Below, in pieces: positions 24,257-33,229 of a DNA stretch of 64,000 nucleotides (position 1 is its first letter; each line of letters starts with the position of its first letter). The notes below the pieces were generated by a model. It made no database searches. It was not told where the DNA came from and saw nothing but the letters and a program-made list of their open reading frames with translations. Source of the DNA: Hamadaea sp. (lineage in GTDB: Bacteria; Actinomycetota; Actinomycetes; Mycobacteriales; Micromonosporaceae); contig NZ_JABFVK010000026.1 of NCBI RefSeq assembly GCF_013362815.1, positions 62,001-126,000 on the forward strand. The letters are read 5' to 3'. The translations under genes and the position numbers were made by a program.

Positions 24257-27211
24257 CTACGCAGGCCCGAGAAGATCTTGTTCCACGGCCGCGACTGCCA
24301 GCGCCGTACGCGACGACACCCGCAGTTTCCGCATCGCCGACTCGATGTGCCCGCCGACCGTCTTCACCGACAGCGTGAGCGCCTCGGCGATCTGCGGGTT
24401 CGTCTGCCCGGCCGCCACCAGGCGGACGACCTCCACCTCGCGCGGTGACAACCGATCCCCGTACCCAGGCCGCCCCCGGCGACGTGGTTCGGCAGACGTC
24501 TTCCCCGCGACCGTCTTCCCCACGACGGTCGACGCCGTGTTCCGCAGCCGCGCCGCGTCCGCCGAAGCGCCCAGCGCGCCCAAGCCTTCTGCGGCCTCTG
24601 CCAGCAGCGCCAGCCCGGCCGACCGCAACCCGGAGGGCCCACGATCGAGGAGGCAGGTCGCGTGTCGCTCCCGGGCCAGCAAGGCGTCATAGGGCCGCGC
24701 TGCGATCGCGTACGCGTCGGCTGCGGCGGCGAACGCATCGGGGTCGGGTCGCAGGATCGCCTCGCCGAGGCGGAGTGCCGCCGCCGCGCCTGGGGCGTCG
24801 TCGGGTATCCCGGCCGCGTACAGCGCCAGCAGCCGCTCGGCCTCCGTCGACCGGCCCGCGGCGACAAGGGCGTCGAGGCGTACCGGAAGCAGCTCGGCGG
24901 CCCACAGCCAAAGCCCTGTTTCCTCGATCATCTCGGCGGCCTCGCCGGAGATCCGCAGCGCCTCGTCGACTTCCCCGGAACGCAGCAGCAGCCGGGCGGT
25001 GGCGGCCATCGGCTCGACGAGGTGATCGACCGCGCCCGCTTGCTCGGCCAGCTCGATGGCGACCGCGAACTGCGCCCGCGCGGTCTCCGCGTCGCCGGTC
25101 GCCGCGGTCAGCTGTCCGATCACGACAGTGGCCTCGCTGCGCGTGAGCGGCTGCAACGCCGGGTCACCGGCCAACGCGACCACCCGGGGCAGCAAGCCCG
25201 CCCAGTCCTCGCCGGTGAACCAGTCCACGTGCGCCCGGGTGGTGACGATCATGTCATGCAGTAGGAGATGTTCGTGCTGCTCCGCCAGAATGCGCGCGCG
25301 GTCGAGACGGGCTCGGGCATCGGCGTACCTGCCCCAGGTGAGGGCGGCGTGCCCGAGGTTGAGCTGCCCGGCCGTCACCAGCGACGCGAGATCAGGTGTG
25401 GCCGGCGCGTCCGGAATCTCAGCCGCCGCCGCCCAGCCCGCCGGGTCGCCCAAGGTCAGCCGCGCGGTCACGCTCGCGATCACCAGCCGCAGCCGGTCCG
25501 GCGGAGCCAACGCGTGGGTCAGCGGCGCCGCGCGTTCCAGCCACCGGCGGTGCATGCTCGCCGGCACGCCGCGTCCGCGCGGCCGGGCCAGCAGCATCAT
25601 CGCCCGCGCCGCCTCGGCCGGCCGGTCCACCAGGCCCGGAATCGCCGCCTCCAGCGCCGCCCGGCCCGCGTCGTACTCCTGCAGATAGAAGAGCACCTCG
25701 CCGGACAACGCGAGCGCCTCCGCCCGGTCCCCGGCCGTGTCCGCGCCCTCTCCCTTCTGCAGTACGCGGGCCAGCTCCCGATAGCGGGCCGGATCGGTGA
25801 CGCTGCTCAACGGGATCATCCGGACGAGCCGCAGCACCACCGGCACCGCAAGGTCGGCGTGCAGCAACAGATCGAGCAGGAGCGCCACCGCCCCGTCCTC
25901 GTCACCGGCGGCGAGTGTGCGCTCCGCGGCCCGCTCGGCGTACTGGCACCACGACGCGGTGTTCCCGGCTTCACGATGGTGGCGGGCGAGGCGGAGCAGC
26001 GGCTGCGGCTCGACAGATTCGAGCAGCCGCGCGGCCCGGGCATGCGCTCGGCGACGCCACGGAACCGCGATCGCGTCGTGCACCGCCCGCGCCGCGAGCT
26101 CATGCCGGTACGCGAGCCGCCCCCGTTCGTCGGCCACGAGCAGGCCGGAGTCGAGCACCGCCAGTGTCGCGTCGAGAGCGTCCTCCTCCGACAGTCCGGC
26201 GACCTCCGTGAGGACGGCTTCCGTCGCGGGCGCGGACAGGACCGCTGCCGCGTACAAGAGCTGGCGAGCCTGCGGATCGAGCCGGTCGACGCGCTCGCCG
26301 ACCGCCTCCCGGACCGTCGTGGACACCGCGATGCCGGTGAGCCGGCGGCGAACCCAGCGCCCGCCACGGCGCACGAGATCGGCCCGCGCGTGCATGAGCC
26401 GGACCGCTTCCTCGACCGACAGCGGCACCCCCTCCGTACGCTCATGCACGAACGAGGCGAACCGGTGCGAGACCGGCTCCCCGCCGAGCATCGAGGAGAT
26501 CAGCCGGGCGGTGTCGGCGACGTCGAGCGGCGCAAGCTCGATCCGCAGCATCGCGCGCCCGGCCAGCCGGCGCAGCAGTGAGTCGGCGGGCACATCCTCG
26601 GGCCGATAGCTGACGACCATGGCGACTTCGGCGGCCGGTCGGGCAGCCAGGAACATCAGGAATTCCAGCGTCGCCGGATCGGCCCAGTGGACGTCCTCCA
26701 CCACCAGCACCCGTACGCCCAACGCCACCAGCAGCTCAGCCAGCGCACGCAGCAGGCGATGCCGGGCCGCCAGCGGATCCGCGACGGGCTCGGGAGCGGG
26801 CGGCAGGAGATCGGTCCACTCGGGGAACACGGGCCGCAGCGCGCCGGCGAGCGGCGTCAGCGCCAGCCCCTGCGGCGTATCGACCGCCTGCCGAAGTGCA
26901 TCCACGATGGTGCCGAGCGTCAACGGCTCCCGGAACGGCGGGCAGACCGCGTGCAGCACGTGCGGCCGGTGCTCCTGATCCGCGCTGTGCGGCCCGTCAG
27001 GTCTCCGCGCCTCATCGGGTCGGTCCGGGCCGAGGGCAGCGCGGATCAGCCGCGACTTTCCGACCCCGGCCTCGCCCTCGACCAGCGCGACCCCCGAACC
27101 ACTTACCGCATCGCCACGCGGAATGCCCTCGTGGATGAACGCTCGTAGCGCCGCCAGCTCGCGGTCGCGGCCGACGAGCCGGGGCGCGGCGATCGGAGGG
27201 GAGCCCGCCAT
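24257..27211 (-). CDS. LAL-type LuxR-family transcriptional regulator with AAA ATPase domain
   Basis: This 984-residue protein has an N-terminal ATPase with Walker A GEAGVGKS (residues 46-53) and Walker B-like VLVVEDVHWAD. A long TPR-like helical middle part follows. The C-terminal LuxR helix-turn-helix reads RLSPREVEVVRLVAAGQTNPQI and TVGGHIESAMRKL. This is the large ATP-binding LuxR (MalT-like) architecture; such proteins activate nearby genes on binding an inducer. It is the first gene upstream of the sedolisin/PA pair on the same strand, so it is the natural candidate regulator of it. The start MAGSPPIAAPRLVGRDREL fits the family. Confidence 0.92.
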   Translation of the reverse strand: MAGSPPIAAPRLVGRDRELAALRAFIHEGIPRGDAVSGSGVALVEGEAGVGKSRLIRAALGPDRPDEARRPDGPHSADQEHRPHVLHAVCPPFREPLTLGTIVDALRQAVDTPQGLALTPLAGALRPVFPEWTDLLPPAPEPVADPLAARHRLLRALAELLVALGVRVLVVEDVHWADPATLEFLMFLAARPAAEVAMVVSYRPEDVPADSLLRRLAGRAMLRIELAPLDVADTARLISSMLGGEPVSHRFASFVHERTEGVPLSVEEAVRLMHARADLVRRGGRWVRRRLTGIAVSTTVREAVGERVDRLDPQARQLLYAAAVLSAPATEAVLTEVAGLSEEDALDATLAVLDSGLLVADERGRLAYRHELAARAVHDAIAVPWRRRAHARAARLLESVEPQPLLRLARHHREAGNTASWCQYAERAAERTLAAGDEDGAVALLLDLLLHADLAVPVVLRLVRMIPLSSVTDPARYRELARVLQKGEGADTAGDRAEALALSGEVLFYLQEYDAGRAALEAAIPGLVDRPAEAARAMMLLARPRGRGVPASMHRRWLERAAPLTHALAPPDRLRLVIASVTARLTLGDPAGWAAAAEIPDAPATPDLASLVTAGQLNLGHAALTWGRYADARARLDRARILAEQHEHLLLHDMIVTTRAHVDWFTGEDWAGLLPRVVALAGDPALQPLTRSEATVVIGQLTAATGDAETARAQFAVAIELAEQAGAVDHLVEPMAATARLLLRSGEVDEALRISGEAAEMIEETGLWLWAAELLPVRLDALVAAGRSTEAERLLALYAAGIPDDAPGAAAALRLGEAILRPDPDAFAAAADAYAIAARPYDALLARERHATCLLDRGPSGLRSAGLALLAEAAEGLGALGASADAARLRNTASTVVGKTVAGKTSAEPRRRGRPGYGDRLSPREVEVVRLVAAGQTNPQIAEALTLSVKTVGGHIESAMRKLRVSSRTALAVAAVEQDLLGPA

Positions 27212-27385
27212 GATCCACAGCTTGCCCCGTGATCACCGCCAGCGGAAGCCCCTCCTTCGCACCGGCGGACGCATCACCCGTGCGGCGGCATCGGTTCACG
27301 AGTCGTGGAACGGGGACCGTGTCGCCTGTCCCGGTGTGTCCAGGGCTGTCCCGGTCGCCCGCTGCAGGCATCGGCCGCTGCCACG

Positions 27386-27826
27386 ATGACGGCCATGAAG
27401 TCTCGTATCGCCATCACCGCGGTCCTGTCGCTCGTCGGCATTTTGCTGTCGGCCGCGCCAGCCGACGCCGCGACGAGCAACGACGAGTACACGGCAGAGA
27501 TCATCGGGTACGCCAGCGGCATACCGTTCCTGGTCTGCCAGGCGCACCTGAACGTGCGCAGCAGCGACGGCTACGTCCAGGGTGGATTCAGGTCCTACGA
27601 CAACACGGAAGTCAACCTGGGGATTCACCGCTGCATCGGCTGGTTGGAGCGGCGCAGTATCAAGCCTGGCAACAGCTACGGCTGGACGAAGGTCAGCAAC
27701 TTTTACGAGGTGTACAACGGCTCCCGCTGGACCGGCTGGCACTGGAACGGAGATGACGCGGAGTCACGGGTGTGCATCTCCGACATGGACGGTCCCGACG
27801 CAGTTTGCTCGACTGGCCACTGGTAG
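27386..27826 (+). CDS. small secreted protein of unknown function
   Basis: The ATG at 27386 (a second ATG is at 27395) gives a Sec signal (MKSRIAITAVLSLVGILL, cut near APADA). The mature protein is about 120 residues and aromatic, with motifs FRSYDNTEVNLGIHRCIGW and RWTGWHWNG and four Cys residues in the mature part. It resembles small actinobacterial extracellular proteins, but no family is recognised. The upstream frame to 27305 is Arg/Cys-rich and unlike a protein. It diverges from the LAL regulator. Confidence 0.7.
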   Translation: MTAMKSRIAITAVLSLVGILLSAAPADAATSNDEYTAEIIGYASGIPFLVCQAHLNVRSSDGYVQGGFRSYDNTEVNLGIHRCIGWLERRSIKPGNSYGWTKVSNFYEVYNGSRWTGWHWNGDDAESRVCISDMDGPDAVCSTGHW

Positions 27827-27854
27827 AACCATTCGGCCGGCCAAGCCGGCTGCC

Positions 27855-27886
27855 GTCCATGTTCGCCAGGCCTGGCGAACATGGAC
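27855..27886. terminator. 32-base perfect palindrome between convergent genes
   Basis: The arm GTCCATGTTCGCCAGG (27855-27870) is followed at once by its exact complement (27871-27886) with no spacer. It sits in the 135-base gap between the stop of the secreted protein (27826, plus) and the stop of the NB-ARC gene (27962, minus). This is the position of a bidirectional terminator. A second short inverted repeat, CGGC/GCCG, precedes it. It could also be a transposon scar. Confidence 0.6.
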
Positions 27887-27961
27887 TCTTCGCGTCCCAA
27901 CGGTACGAGGATGTAACAGCGCGTGGCGGAGCTGCCGGAGACGATGCCGATTTTGCTCGAG

Positions 27962-30553
27962 TCACCTGGCAGCGCGTTCGGAGTAGCTCAGCCGTTGTTG
28001 CAGCGGATGTTCCGCGCCAAACCCCATCGTCGACATTCCCGCGGCTGCCTCGGCTGTGAACGCAGCTGCCTGATCGCCATCTGGCGTGGTTATCGCGAGC
28101 CCGACCGCCGACCGGACCTGGTCGTATAGCAGTCCCGCAGCATGGGCGATCTCGTGCGCAGCGGTGAAGTCGGCGATCGCCGACTCGACGGCGCCGACGT
28201 CGAGGTGCGCGTAGGCGCGGTCGTTGAGGCAGCGGCATTGCAGTTGAGGGTCGGACATTTCTCGGGCGAGGGCGATCGCCTGCGCGTACGCGGACGTGGC
28301 CTCGGCGGTGTTTCCTGACCGCGCTTGGTGTAGTGCGGTCAAGGCAAGCCCAATGGCTTCGAACTGCTGGTCGCCGGTCTCGCGGGTCAGCGCCAGGCCC
28401 TGCTCAAGATAGTATGTGGACTCGGGGTCGCGGGTATGGAGGCCGACTTCGGCGAGAGCCGTGCAGGCGACGCCCTGAGTATTCAGGTCGCCGAGATCTT
28501 GGGAGATGCTCAGGGCCCGACGAGCAGCACGCGCAGCTTCTACGAAGTCGGCTTGGTAGATGTGCATTGTGGCAAGGTTGGTGAGCAGTATCGCGAGGTT
28601 GCGGGTTTCGCCGATGTCCTCATAAATTGCCATCGCCCGGCGACGGCTGCGCAGCGCCTGCGCGAAGTCGCCCCGGATTTCCCACACGCACGCAAGGTTT
28701 GCAAGGCTTACGGCCTCGCCCCGGTGGTCGCCGAGTTGCCGGTAAAGCATGCCTGCGGCCTGATAGCAGGCGATGGCATCGTCGGCACGGCCGCTCATGT
28801 CGTATGCGACGCCGAGGTTACCCATCGCGGTGGCGCGGCCGTGTGCGTCGCCGACGTCGGTCCAAACCGATAGCGCTCGGCTCAACTGATCTGCGGCCTG
28901 GTCGTATCGGCCGATGTTGTTGAGCCCGACCCCTAGGCTGCTACGCACCTCCGCCTCGCCCTGGCGGTCGCGTCCGTGCATGCAGGCCTCGAGAGCCTTC
29001 TCGTGAGTCGCCAGCCACCGACTCGTCCGGCCACGTAGTTTCAGATAGGGCGACATGATGACAGCCAATTGCCATCCATATTGGTAACCGCCGGTAATCG
29101 CCGCGTTCGCAGCCATGTCGCATGCAGCCGTGATGCCATCGCGTTCGAGGTCGAGCCAAGCCATCGCGTGGTCGTAGCCGTCGAATTCTGCTACGGACGC
29201 CGCGGTGGGCAGGGGGACGGGGCGCCGGCGCGGGCGGATGACGCTCATCGCCGAGCTGGCTGTGAGAAGGTAGCGATCCAGTATCCGCTGCACTGCTGAC
29301 TGGCGTCCCTGACGATCGTCGTCACAGTCAAGGAGTTCAGAAGCGTAGGCCTTGAGCAAGTCGTGCAATGCATACCGGTCAGCGGTCGGCCGTTCCACGA
29401 GGTGCGCACGCTCGAGTGTTTCCAGCCGTGCGGCGGTCCGGTCAACCTGTGCGCCATCGAGCGCTGCGGCCGTAGCGGTGTCGAAGCTTGTCGTGGGGAT
29501 GAGGCTAAGCAGGCGAAAGAGTCGTGCACAGTCCGGCGGGAGGACTTGATACGACCAGGACAGTGCGGCTCGGACGTCGGCGAGCGGATCGCCGTCAGCG
29601 GTCAGCAGGTCAAGGGTTCGGGCTTGAAGTTCGGCAATCAGCTCCGCGATGGCCACGTTGGGATAGCGGGCGATGCGCTCGGCGACCAGTCGTAGCGCCA
29701 GCGGGAGCCCGCTGCACAGCTTGTTGATCGCGGCTGCGTGGTCGTCCAAGCGCTGCGGCTCGATCAGCCGGGGCAGCAGCGCGGCGGCTTCGTCGACAGT
29801 GAACGGCTGCAGTTGCAGGCGCCGGGCACCATCGCGGGCGACGAGTCCCTGCATGCTGTCGCGGCTAGTGATCAGTAACGTCGCGGGCCCCGGGAGGACC
29901 AAGTGCCGCAGCTGCTCCGTCGAGCGAGCGTTGTCGAGCATCAGCAGGAGACGTTTCCTTGACAGTTCGGTCCGGCATGCGCTCCAAAGGTCTTCGCCTT
30001 CGGCGGTGTTCGATGTCTTGGTAATGGTATGCAAGACGCATTCAGTCAGGTCGTCGGCAGTCATCGGAGCTGCGCCGTCGTACCCGTGCAGATTGATGTA
30101 GAAGGTGCCATCGGGGAACCGTGCGGCGAAGCGATGCGCCCAGTGAAGGGCCAGTGATGTCTTGCCGACACCGGCGGTTCCCGTGATCACGATTACCCGA
30201 TGGTGCTTCAGCGCGTTCAGGCTGGCTAGAGCGTCTTCGCGGCCGACGAAATCCGGTGGTGCGGGAGGGAGGTTAGCCGGGATTGGCCGGTCACTGTTCG
30301 CGCGCTCCCATACATCGGCCCATCGGCGGGCCTCAGCCGGGGGCACCCCCAGGGCGATGATGATCGAATCGAGGACGTCGATAGGCATTTTCGTGGCGCC
30401 GGTGAGGTAGCTCGACAGACTGCTTCGTGGAATCCCGGTCAAGGACTCCAACTTTCGCAGGGACACCCTGGCGCTTCGTTGCCCTCGCGCCGCCTGGCTG
30501 CGCAGCCGATCCAGCGCCCGCAGCAACTCGGGCACGGTGGTCACCTCATCCAT
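27962..30553 (-). CDS. HTH / NB-ARC / TPR regulator (STAND ATPase)
   Basis: The 863-residue protein begins with an Xre-like helix-turn-helix (residues 30-75: SVR-type LESLTGIPRSSLSSYL). An NB-ARC ATPase follows with Walker A GTAGVGKTS near residue 125, RLLLMLDNA as Walker B and the GLPLALRLVAERI motif. About eight tetratricopeptide repeats occupy residues 470-860 (for example AMGNLGVAYDMSGRADDAIA). This is the STAND class, which couples ligand sensing by repeats to DNA binding or signalling. The start MDEVTTVPELLRAL fits. Its 5' end overlaps a transposase-like remnant. No target genes are evident nearby. Confidence 0.88.
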   Translation of the reverse strand: MDEVTTVPELLRALDRLRSQAARGQRSARVSLRKLESLTGIPRSSLSSYLTGATKMPIDVLDSIIIALGVPPAEARRWADVWERANSDRPIPANLPPAPPDFVGREDALASLNALKHHRVIVITGTAGVGKTSLALHWAHRFAARFPDGTFYINLHGYDGAAPMTADDLTECVLHTITKTSNTAEGEDLWSACRTELSRKRLLLMLDNARSTEQLRHLVLPGPATLLITSRDSMQGLVARDGARRLQLQPFTVDEAAALLPRLIEPQRLDDHAAAINKLCSGLPLALRLVAERIARYPNVAIAELIAELQARTLDLLTADGDPLADVRAALSWSYQVLPPDCARLFRLLSLIPTTSFDTATAAALDGAQVDRTAARLETLERAHLVERPTADRYALHDLLKAYASELLDCDDDRQGRQSAVQRILDRYLLTASSAMSVIRPRRRPVPLPTAASVAEFDGYDHAMAWLDLERDGITAACDMAANAAITGGYQYGWQLAVIMSPYLKLRGRTSRWLATHEKALEACMHGRDRQGEAEVRSSLGVGLNNIGRYDQAADQLSRALSVWTDVGDAHGRATAMGNLGVAYDMSGRADDAIACYQAAGMLYRQLGDHRGEAVSLANLACVWEIRGDFAQALRSRRRAMAIYEDIGETRNLAILLTNLATMHIYQADFVEAARAARRALSISQDLGDLNTQGVACTALAEVGLHTRDPESTYYLEQGLALTRETGDQQFEAIGLALTALHQARSGNTAEATSAYAQAIALAREMSDPQLQCRCLNDRAYAHLDVGAVESAIADFTAAHEIAHAAGLLYDQVRSAVGLAITTPDGDQAAAFTAEAAAGMSTMGFGAEHPLQQRLSYSERAAR

Positions 30554-30716
30554 GGCAAGCAGTCTGCCAGCTGCGCATTGCCCAACCCGATACGCGATAC
30601 GCGTCCTTGACCGCCGCGACCGTGCGTCGGGTGCGCTCGCCGCCGTCGAAACCCATCGCCGTCAGCCGCTCGTGCAGCACATCGGCGCGGACCTCGCAGT
30701 TCGAGCGTTCGACCAC
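30546..30716 (-). mobile_element. transposase-like remnant (IS21/IstA-type N-terminal region)
   Basis: A 56-codon frame reads VVERSNCEVRADVLHERLTA, then MGFDGGERTRRTVAAVKDAY, and stops inside the start of the NB-ARC gene. The ADVLHERLxAMGxxGxERTxRR pattern is the N-terminal region of actinobacterial IS21-type transposases. No catalytic domain or terminal repeats are visible. The match is from memory of the family pattern and is tentative. Confidence 0.4.
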
Positions 30717-30725
30717 CTCTTTTTA

Positions 30726-30767
30726 AGCACAGTCGTGTTAGCATCCGGGTTATAACACGACCGTGCT
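30726..30767. promoter_or_regulatory. long inverted repeat, candidate operator of the membrane-protein gene
   Basis: AGCACAGTCGTGTTA (30726-30740) and TAACACGACCGTGCT (30753-30767) are complementary at 14 of 15 positions, 12 bases apart. It ends 30 bases before the start of the membrane-protein gene at 30798. The size and symmetry suit a TetR- or MarR-type operator, yet no such regulator gene flanks it. A transposase-like remnant lies on the other side. Confidence 0.5.
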
Positions 30768-30797
30768 ATTAAGAATTGCGGCAGGAAGGCAGCCCTC

Positions 30798-31745
30798 ATG
30801 CCCCGCACCGCCCGGATCACCGCCGTCGCTCTGCTCGCGTGGGCCCTCGCCAACGCCCTCGTTCTCTTTTTCGGCCGACTGCCCGCCGGCAGACAGCTGG
30901 CCGATCTCAACCTCCGGGCGGCGGAGGCGTTGCTGATCATCGTGTTGGTCCGAGTCCTGACACGCCGACGCCCGGCCAACCCGTCCTCACAGGCTCCGGC
31001 CGACCACGCAACGGCCCGCCGCGAGACGTTGTGGCTCATCGCGTACGGGGGGAGCGCTCTGGTCGGCGGGCATTTGCTGGCCAGGGCGATGGGCTGGCAC
31101 CCCTTCAGCCTGCACCTCGCCGGATCGGTCGTCGCAACGCATGAACACGTCGCAGCGGCCGAGGCCATAGCATGGGCCGTCTACAACCTCATCGCCTACG
31201 CGATCGTTCCACTGTGGTACTTCCGGCGCCGCTACAGCACCCGGGACCTGAACCTGACCTCCGTGGACCGGCGCGGCGACGCCCAGCTGATCGCGATCGT
31301 GCTGGTCGTCGAAGCGGCAGTTCAGATCATCCTGCTGCGGCCGGAAATCTTCGACCTCAATGGGCGGCAGCTCGTGCTCGGCCTGCCCCTGACCTTCGTC
31401 CTCTTCCTGGCCGGTGCCGTGCTTCCCGCCATGGTCTTCATCTACTGCCTGCTCCTGCCACGATTCCTGCGCCTGACCGGATCACCGGCGGTGACCATGC
31501 TCTTAGGCGGGCTCGCATACGCGGTGATGCACGTCTGGGACGCGTGGATGGTCTTCACCACGCCTAGAGACACGGTCCTCTCGCTCGCCCTGCTTCTCCT
31601 GACGTATGTGCCGCCGGGGATGGTGAAGGCGACACTGACCCTACGCACCGGCAACGCATGGGTGCACGTCTGGGCGTATCACGCGCTGGCCCCGCACACG
31701 CTGCTAGACACCCCAAACATCGTCCGGACATTCGGCATCCGATAA
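30798..31745 (+). CDS. multi-pass membrane protein, distantly CPBP-like
   Basis: The 315-residue protein has about eight hydrophobic segments: one at the N-terminus (ITAVALLAWALANALVLFFG), two central pairs, and three at the end. A late helix carries GGLAYAVMHVWDAW and another WVHVWAYHAL, reminiscent of the His motifs of CPBP intramembrane proteases. The Glu-Glu pair (EExxxR) that defines active CPBP enzymes is missing. I therefore call it a membrane protein of uncertain function. An inverted repeat lies just upstream. Confidence 0.6.
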   Translation: MPRTARITAVALLAWALANALVLFFGRLPAGRQLADLNLRAAEALLIIVLVRVLTRRRPANPSSQAPADHATARRETLWLIAYGGSALVGGHLLARAMGWHPFSLHLAGSVVATHEHVAAAEAIAWAVYNLIAYAIVPLWYFRRRYSTRDLNLTSVDRRGDAQLIAIVLVVEAAVQIILLRPEIFDLNGRQLVLGLPLTFVLFLAGAVLPAMVFIYCLLLPRFLRLTGSPAVTMLLGGLAYAVMHVWDAWMVFTTPRDTVLSLALLLLTYVPPGMVKATLTLRTGNAWVHVWAYHALAPHTLLDTPNIVRTFGIR

Positions 31746-31822
31746 ACCAACCGCCGCGGCATCCACCGCGTAGTCACGTCGATCCGCCGCCGTCATCCGA
31801 AGTCGCAGCCTGGAACTTTCCA

Positions 31823-31866
31823 TTGACAAGATTGTGTTCCCGCGTTAGTTTCGGTCATATCTTGTC
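31823..31866 (+). promoter_or_regulatory. sigma70-like promoter with flanking inverted repeat, upstream of the DoxX gene
   Basis: A consensus -35 TTGACA (31823-31828) is 17 bases from TAGTTT (31846-31851). GACAAGAT (31825-31832) overlaps the -35 and is mirrored by ATCTTGTC (31859-31866) just past the -10. A repressor bridging both arms would cover the promoter. The DoxX start is 24 bases further on. Confidence 0.55.
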
Positions 31867-31889
31867 GATGACTAGTTAAGGGGGTCGCC

Positions 31890-32390
31890 ATGACCGTCCT
31901 CGTCCTCCTGGTCGCGCTGGTGGTATTCCGTGGCCTCGGCGCCGCCGGCGTACGCCGATTCGCCGACTGGCCGGCCGCCGCGGCCCATGCGCTGGCGGTC
32001 ATGCTGTTCATGACGGCGAGCGCACATTTCGTCCCCGGCGACGTGACCGTGATGCCCACTCACGAGGACCTGGTGGCGATGGTGCCACCGGCGGTGCCCG
32101 TTCCCTCCGCCATGGTGTACGTCACCGGCGTACTGGAGTTCCTCGGCGCCCTCGGCCTCATCCTCGGCCGCACTCGGCGCGCAGCGGGCTACTGCCTCGC
32201 GCTGCTGTTCGTCGTCATGCTCCCGGCGAACGTGTACGCAGCCACCGCCGACATCCCGTTCGACGGCGCGCCCGCGACCCCGCTGTGGCAACGCATTCCC
32301 GAGCAGATCCTCTACATCGCCACGGCATTGTGGTCGACCCGCGGCGCGCTCCCTCTCCCGCGTCCGAGGCGCTCGGTTCGCGCTTCGTAG
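31890..32390 (+). CDS. DoxX-family membrane protein
   Basis: The 166-residue protein has four transmembrane segments, with MLFMTASAHFVPGDVTVMPTHEDL between the first two, GVLEFLGALGLIL in the third, and a YCLALLFVVMLPANVYA fourth. The GxxELLGAxGLIL-type helix is typical of the DoxX/MauE group, integral membrane proteins linked to redox stress. AAGGGGG five bases upstream sets the start. The gene stands alone between a membrane protein and a convergent TetR gene. Confidence 0.8.
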   Translation: MTVLVLLVALVVFRGLGAAGVRRFADWPAAAAHALAVMLFMTASAHFVPGDVTVMPTHEDLVAMVPPAVPVPSAMVYVTGVLEFLGALGLILGRTRRAAGYCLALLFVVMLPANVYAATADIPFDGAPATPLWQRIPEQILYIATALWSTRGALPLPRPRRSVRAS

Positions 32391-32555
32391 TTCAGGACAC
32401 CGCCTACCCTCACGTAGCCGAGCCGCGTACGCCTGGACGATCAGCCGCGGTCGAATCAGTGCGGGCGCCCGGAGCGCTCCGAAGGATCCCCTCGCGGAGG
32501 AATGCGCCGGCTTTCGCCTGGCGGACTCACCGTTGCGGCATTACCTACAGAGGGC

Positions 32556-33134
32556 TCATGGTGCAACGGCGCGTTGCACGCTTTCGCGTAGCAGGGCCCG
32601 ACGGCGGTCGTGGTCGGCGGCGGGCTCGTCGGCGGTGGCGGCGTATGCGCCACTGGTCGGTGACCACGCGGACGCCATGGCGACGACCAGGGCAAGCAGG
32701 TCGGCCGGATCGCCGGGGCGAATCCGCCCAGCCGCCTGGGCCTGGGCGACGGCTCTGAGCTTCGGCTCGAGGGCGAGATTGGTGAACAACAGTCCCGCTG
32801 GGCGCTGTTCCAGCCGGATCCATCCCATGAGACGGACCAAGGCGGGATGGCGCAGGTTCTCGTCGTACATCGCCACGGCCCAGCCGGCCAGGTCGTCGAC
32901 GTCGAACGCGACGGCGTTCGCGCTGCGCTCCAAGCAGTCGGCCAGGACCGCGTCGAACAGGCCTTCCTTGTTGCCGAAGTAGCCGTAGAGCTGGGCTTTG
33001 TTGGTGTTCGCAGCCGCGGTGATGCGTTCGATCCGGGCGCCGGCGATGCCGCGGGCCGCGAATTCCTCCGTGGCCGCGTCGAGGATGCGCCGACTGGTTG
33101 CGGCGCCGCGGGTCGTGGTGGGCAACTCGGGCAT
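32556..33134 (-). CDS. TetR-family transcriptional repressor
   Basis: The 192-residue product has a TetR HTH at residues 10-60: SRRILDAATEEFAARGIAGARIERIT, then ANTNKAQLYGYFGNKEGLFDAVL. A helical ligand-binding domain with a TetR_C-type pattern follows. It is transcribed away from the alcohol dehydrogenase at 33230. Two near-palindromic sites sharing GACAGACC lie between them, so it probably represses both its own gene and the dehydrogenase until an aldehyde- or alcohol-like effector binds. The start MPELPTTTRGAATS fits. Confidence 0.93.
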   Translation of the reverse strand: MPELPTTTRGAATSRRILDAATEEFAARGIAGARIERITAAANTNKAQLYGYFGNKEGLFDAVLADCLERSANAVAFDVDDLAGWAVAMYDENLRHPALVRLMGWIRLEQRPAGLLFTNLALEPKLRAVAQAQAAGRIRPGDPADLLALVVAMASAWSPTSGAYAATADEPAADHDRRRALLRESVQRAVAP

Positions 33135-33147
33135 GAGACCAGCTTAA

Positions 33148-33171
33148 CAGACAGACCAGTTGGTTTGCCTG
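33148..33171. promoter_or_regulatory. candidate TetR operator 1
   Basis: CAGACAGACCAG followed directly by TTGGTTTGCCTG is an imperfect palindrome (9 of 12 positions pair). It shares GACAGACC with operator 2 and lies 14 bases upstream of the tetR start. Confidence 0.6.
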
Positions 33172-33196
33172 CGGGGGCAACCACGGCTACTGTCAG

Positions 33197-33218
33197 AGAC
33201 AGACCGAATAGTTTGTCT
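33197..33218. promoter_or_regulatory. candidate TetR operator 2
   Basis: AGACAGACCGA followed directly by ATAGTTTGTCT is an imperfect palindrome. It abuts the GGGAGG ribosome site of the dehydrogenase gene (start 33230), so bound TetR would block that gene's transcript start region. Confidence 0.6.
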
Positions 33219-33229
33219 GGGAGGATTCC

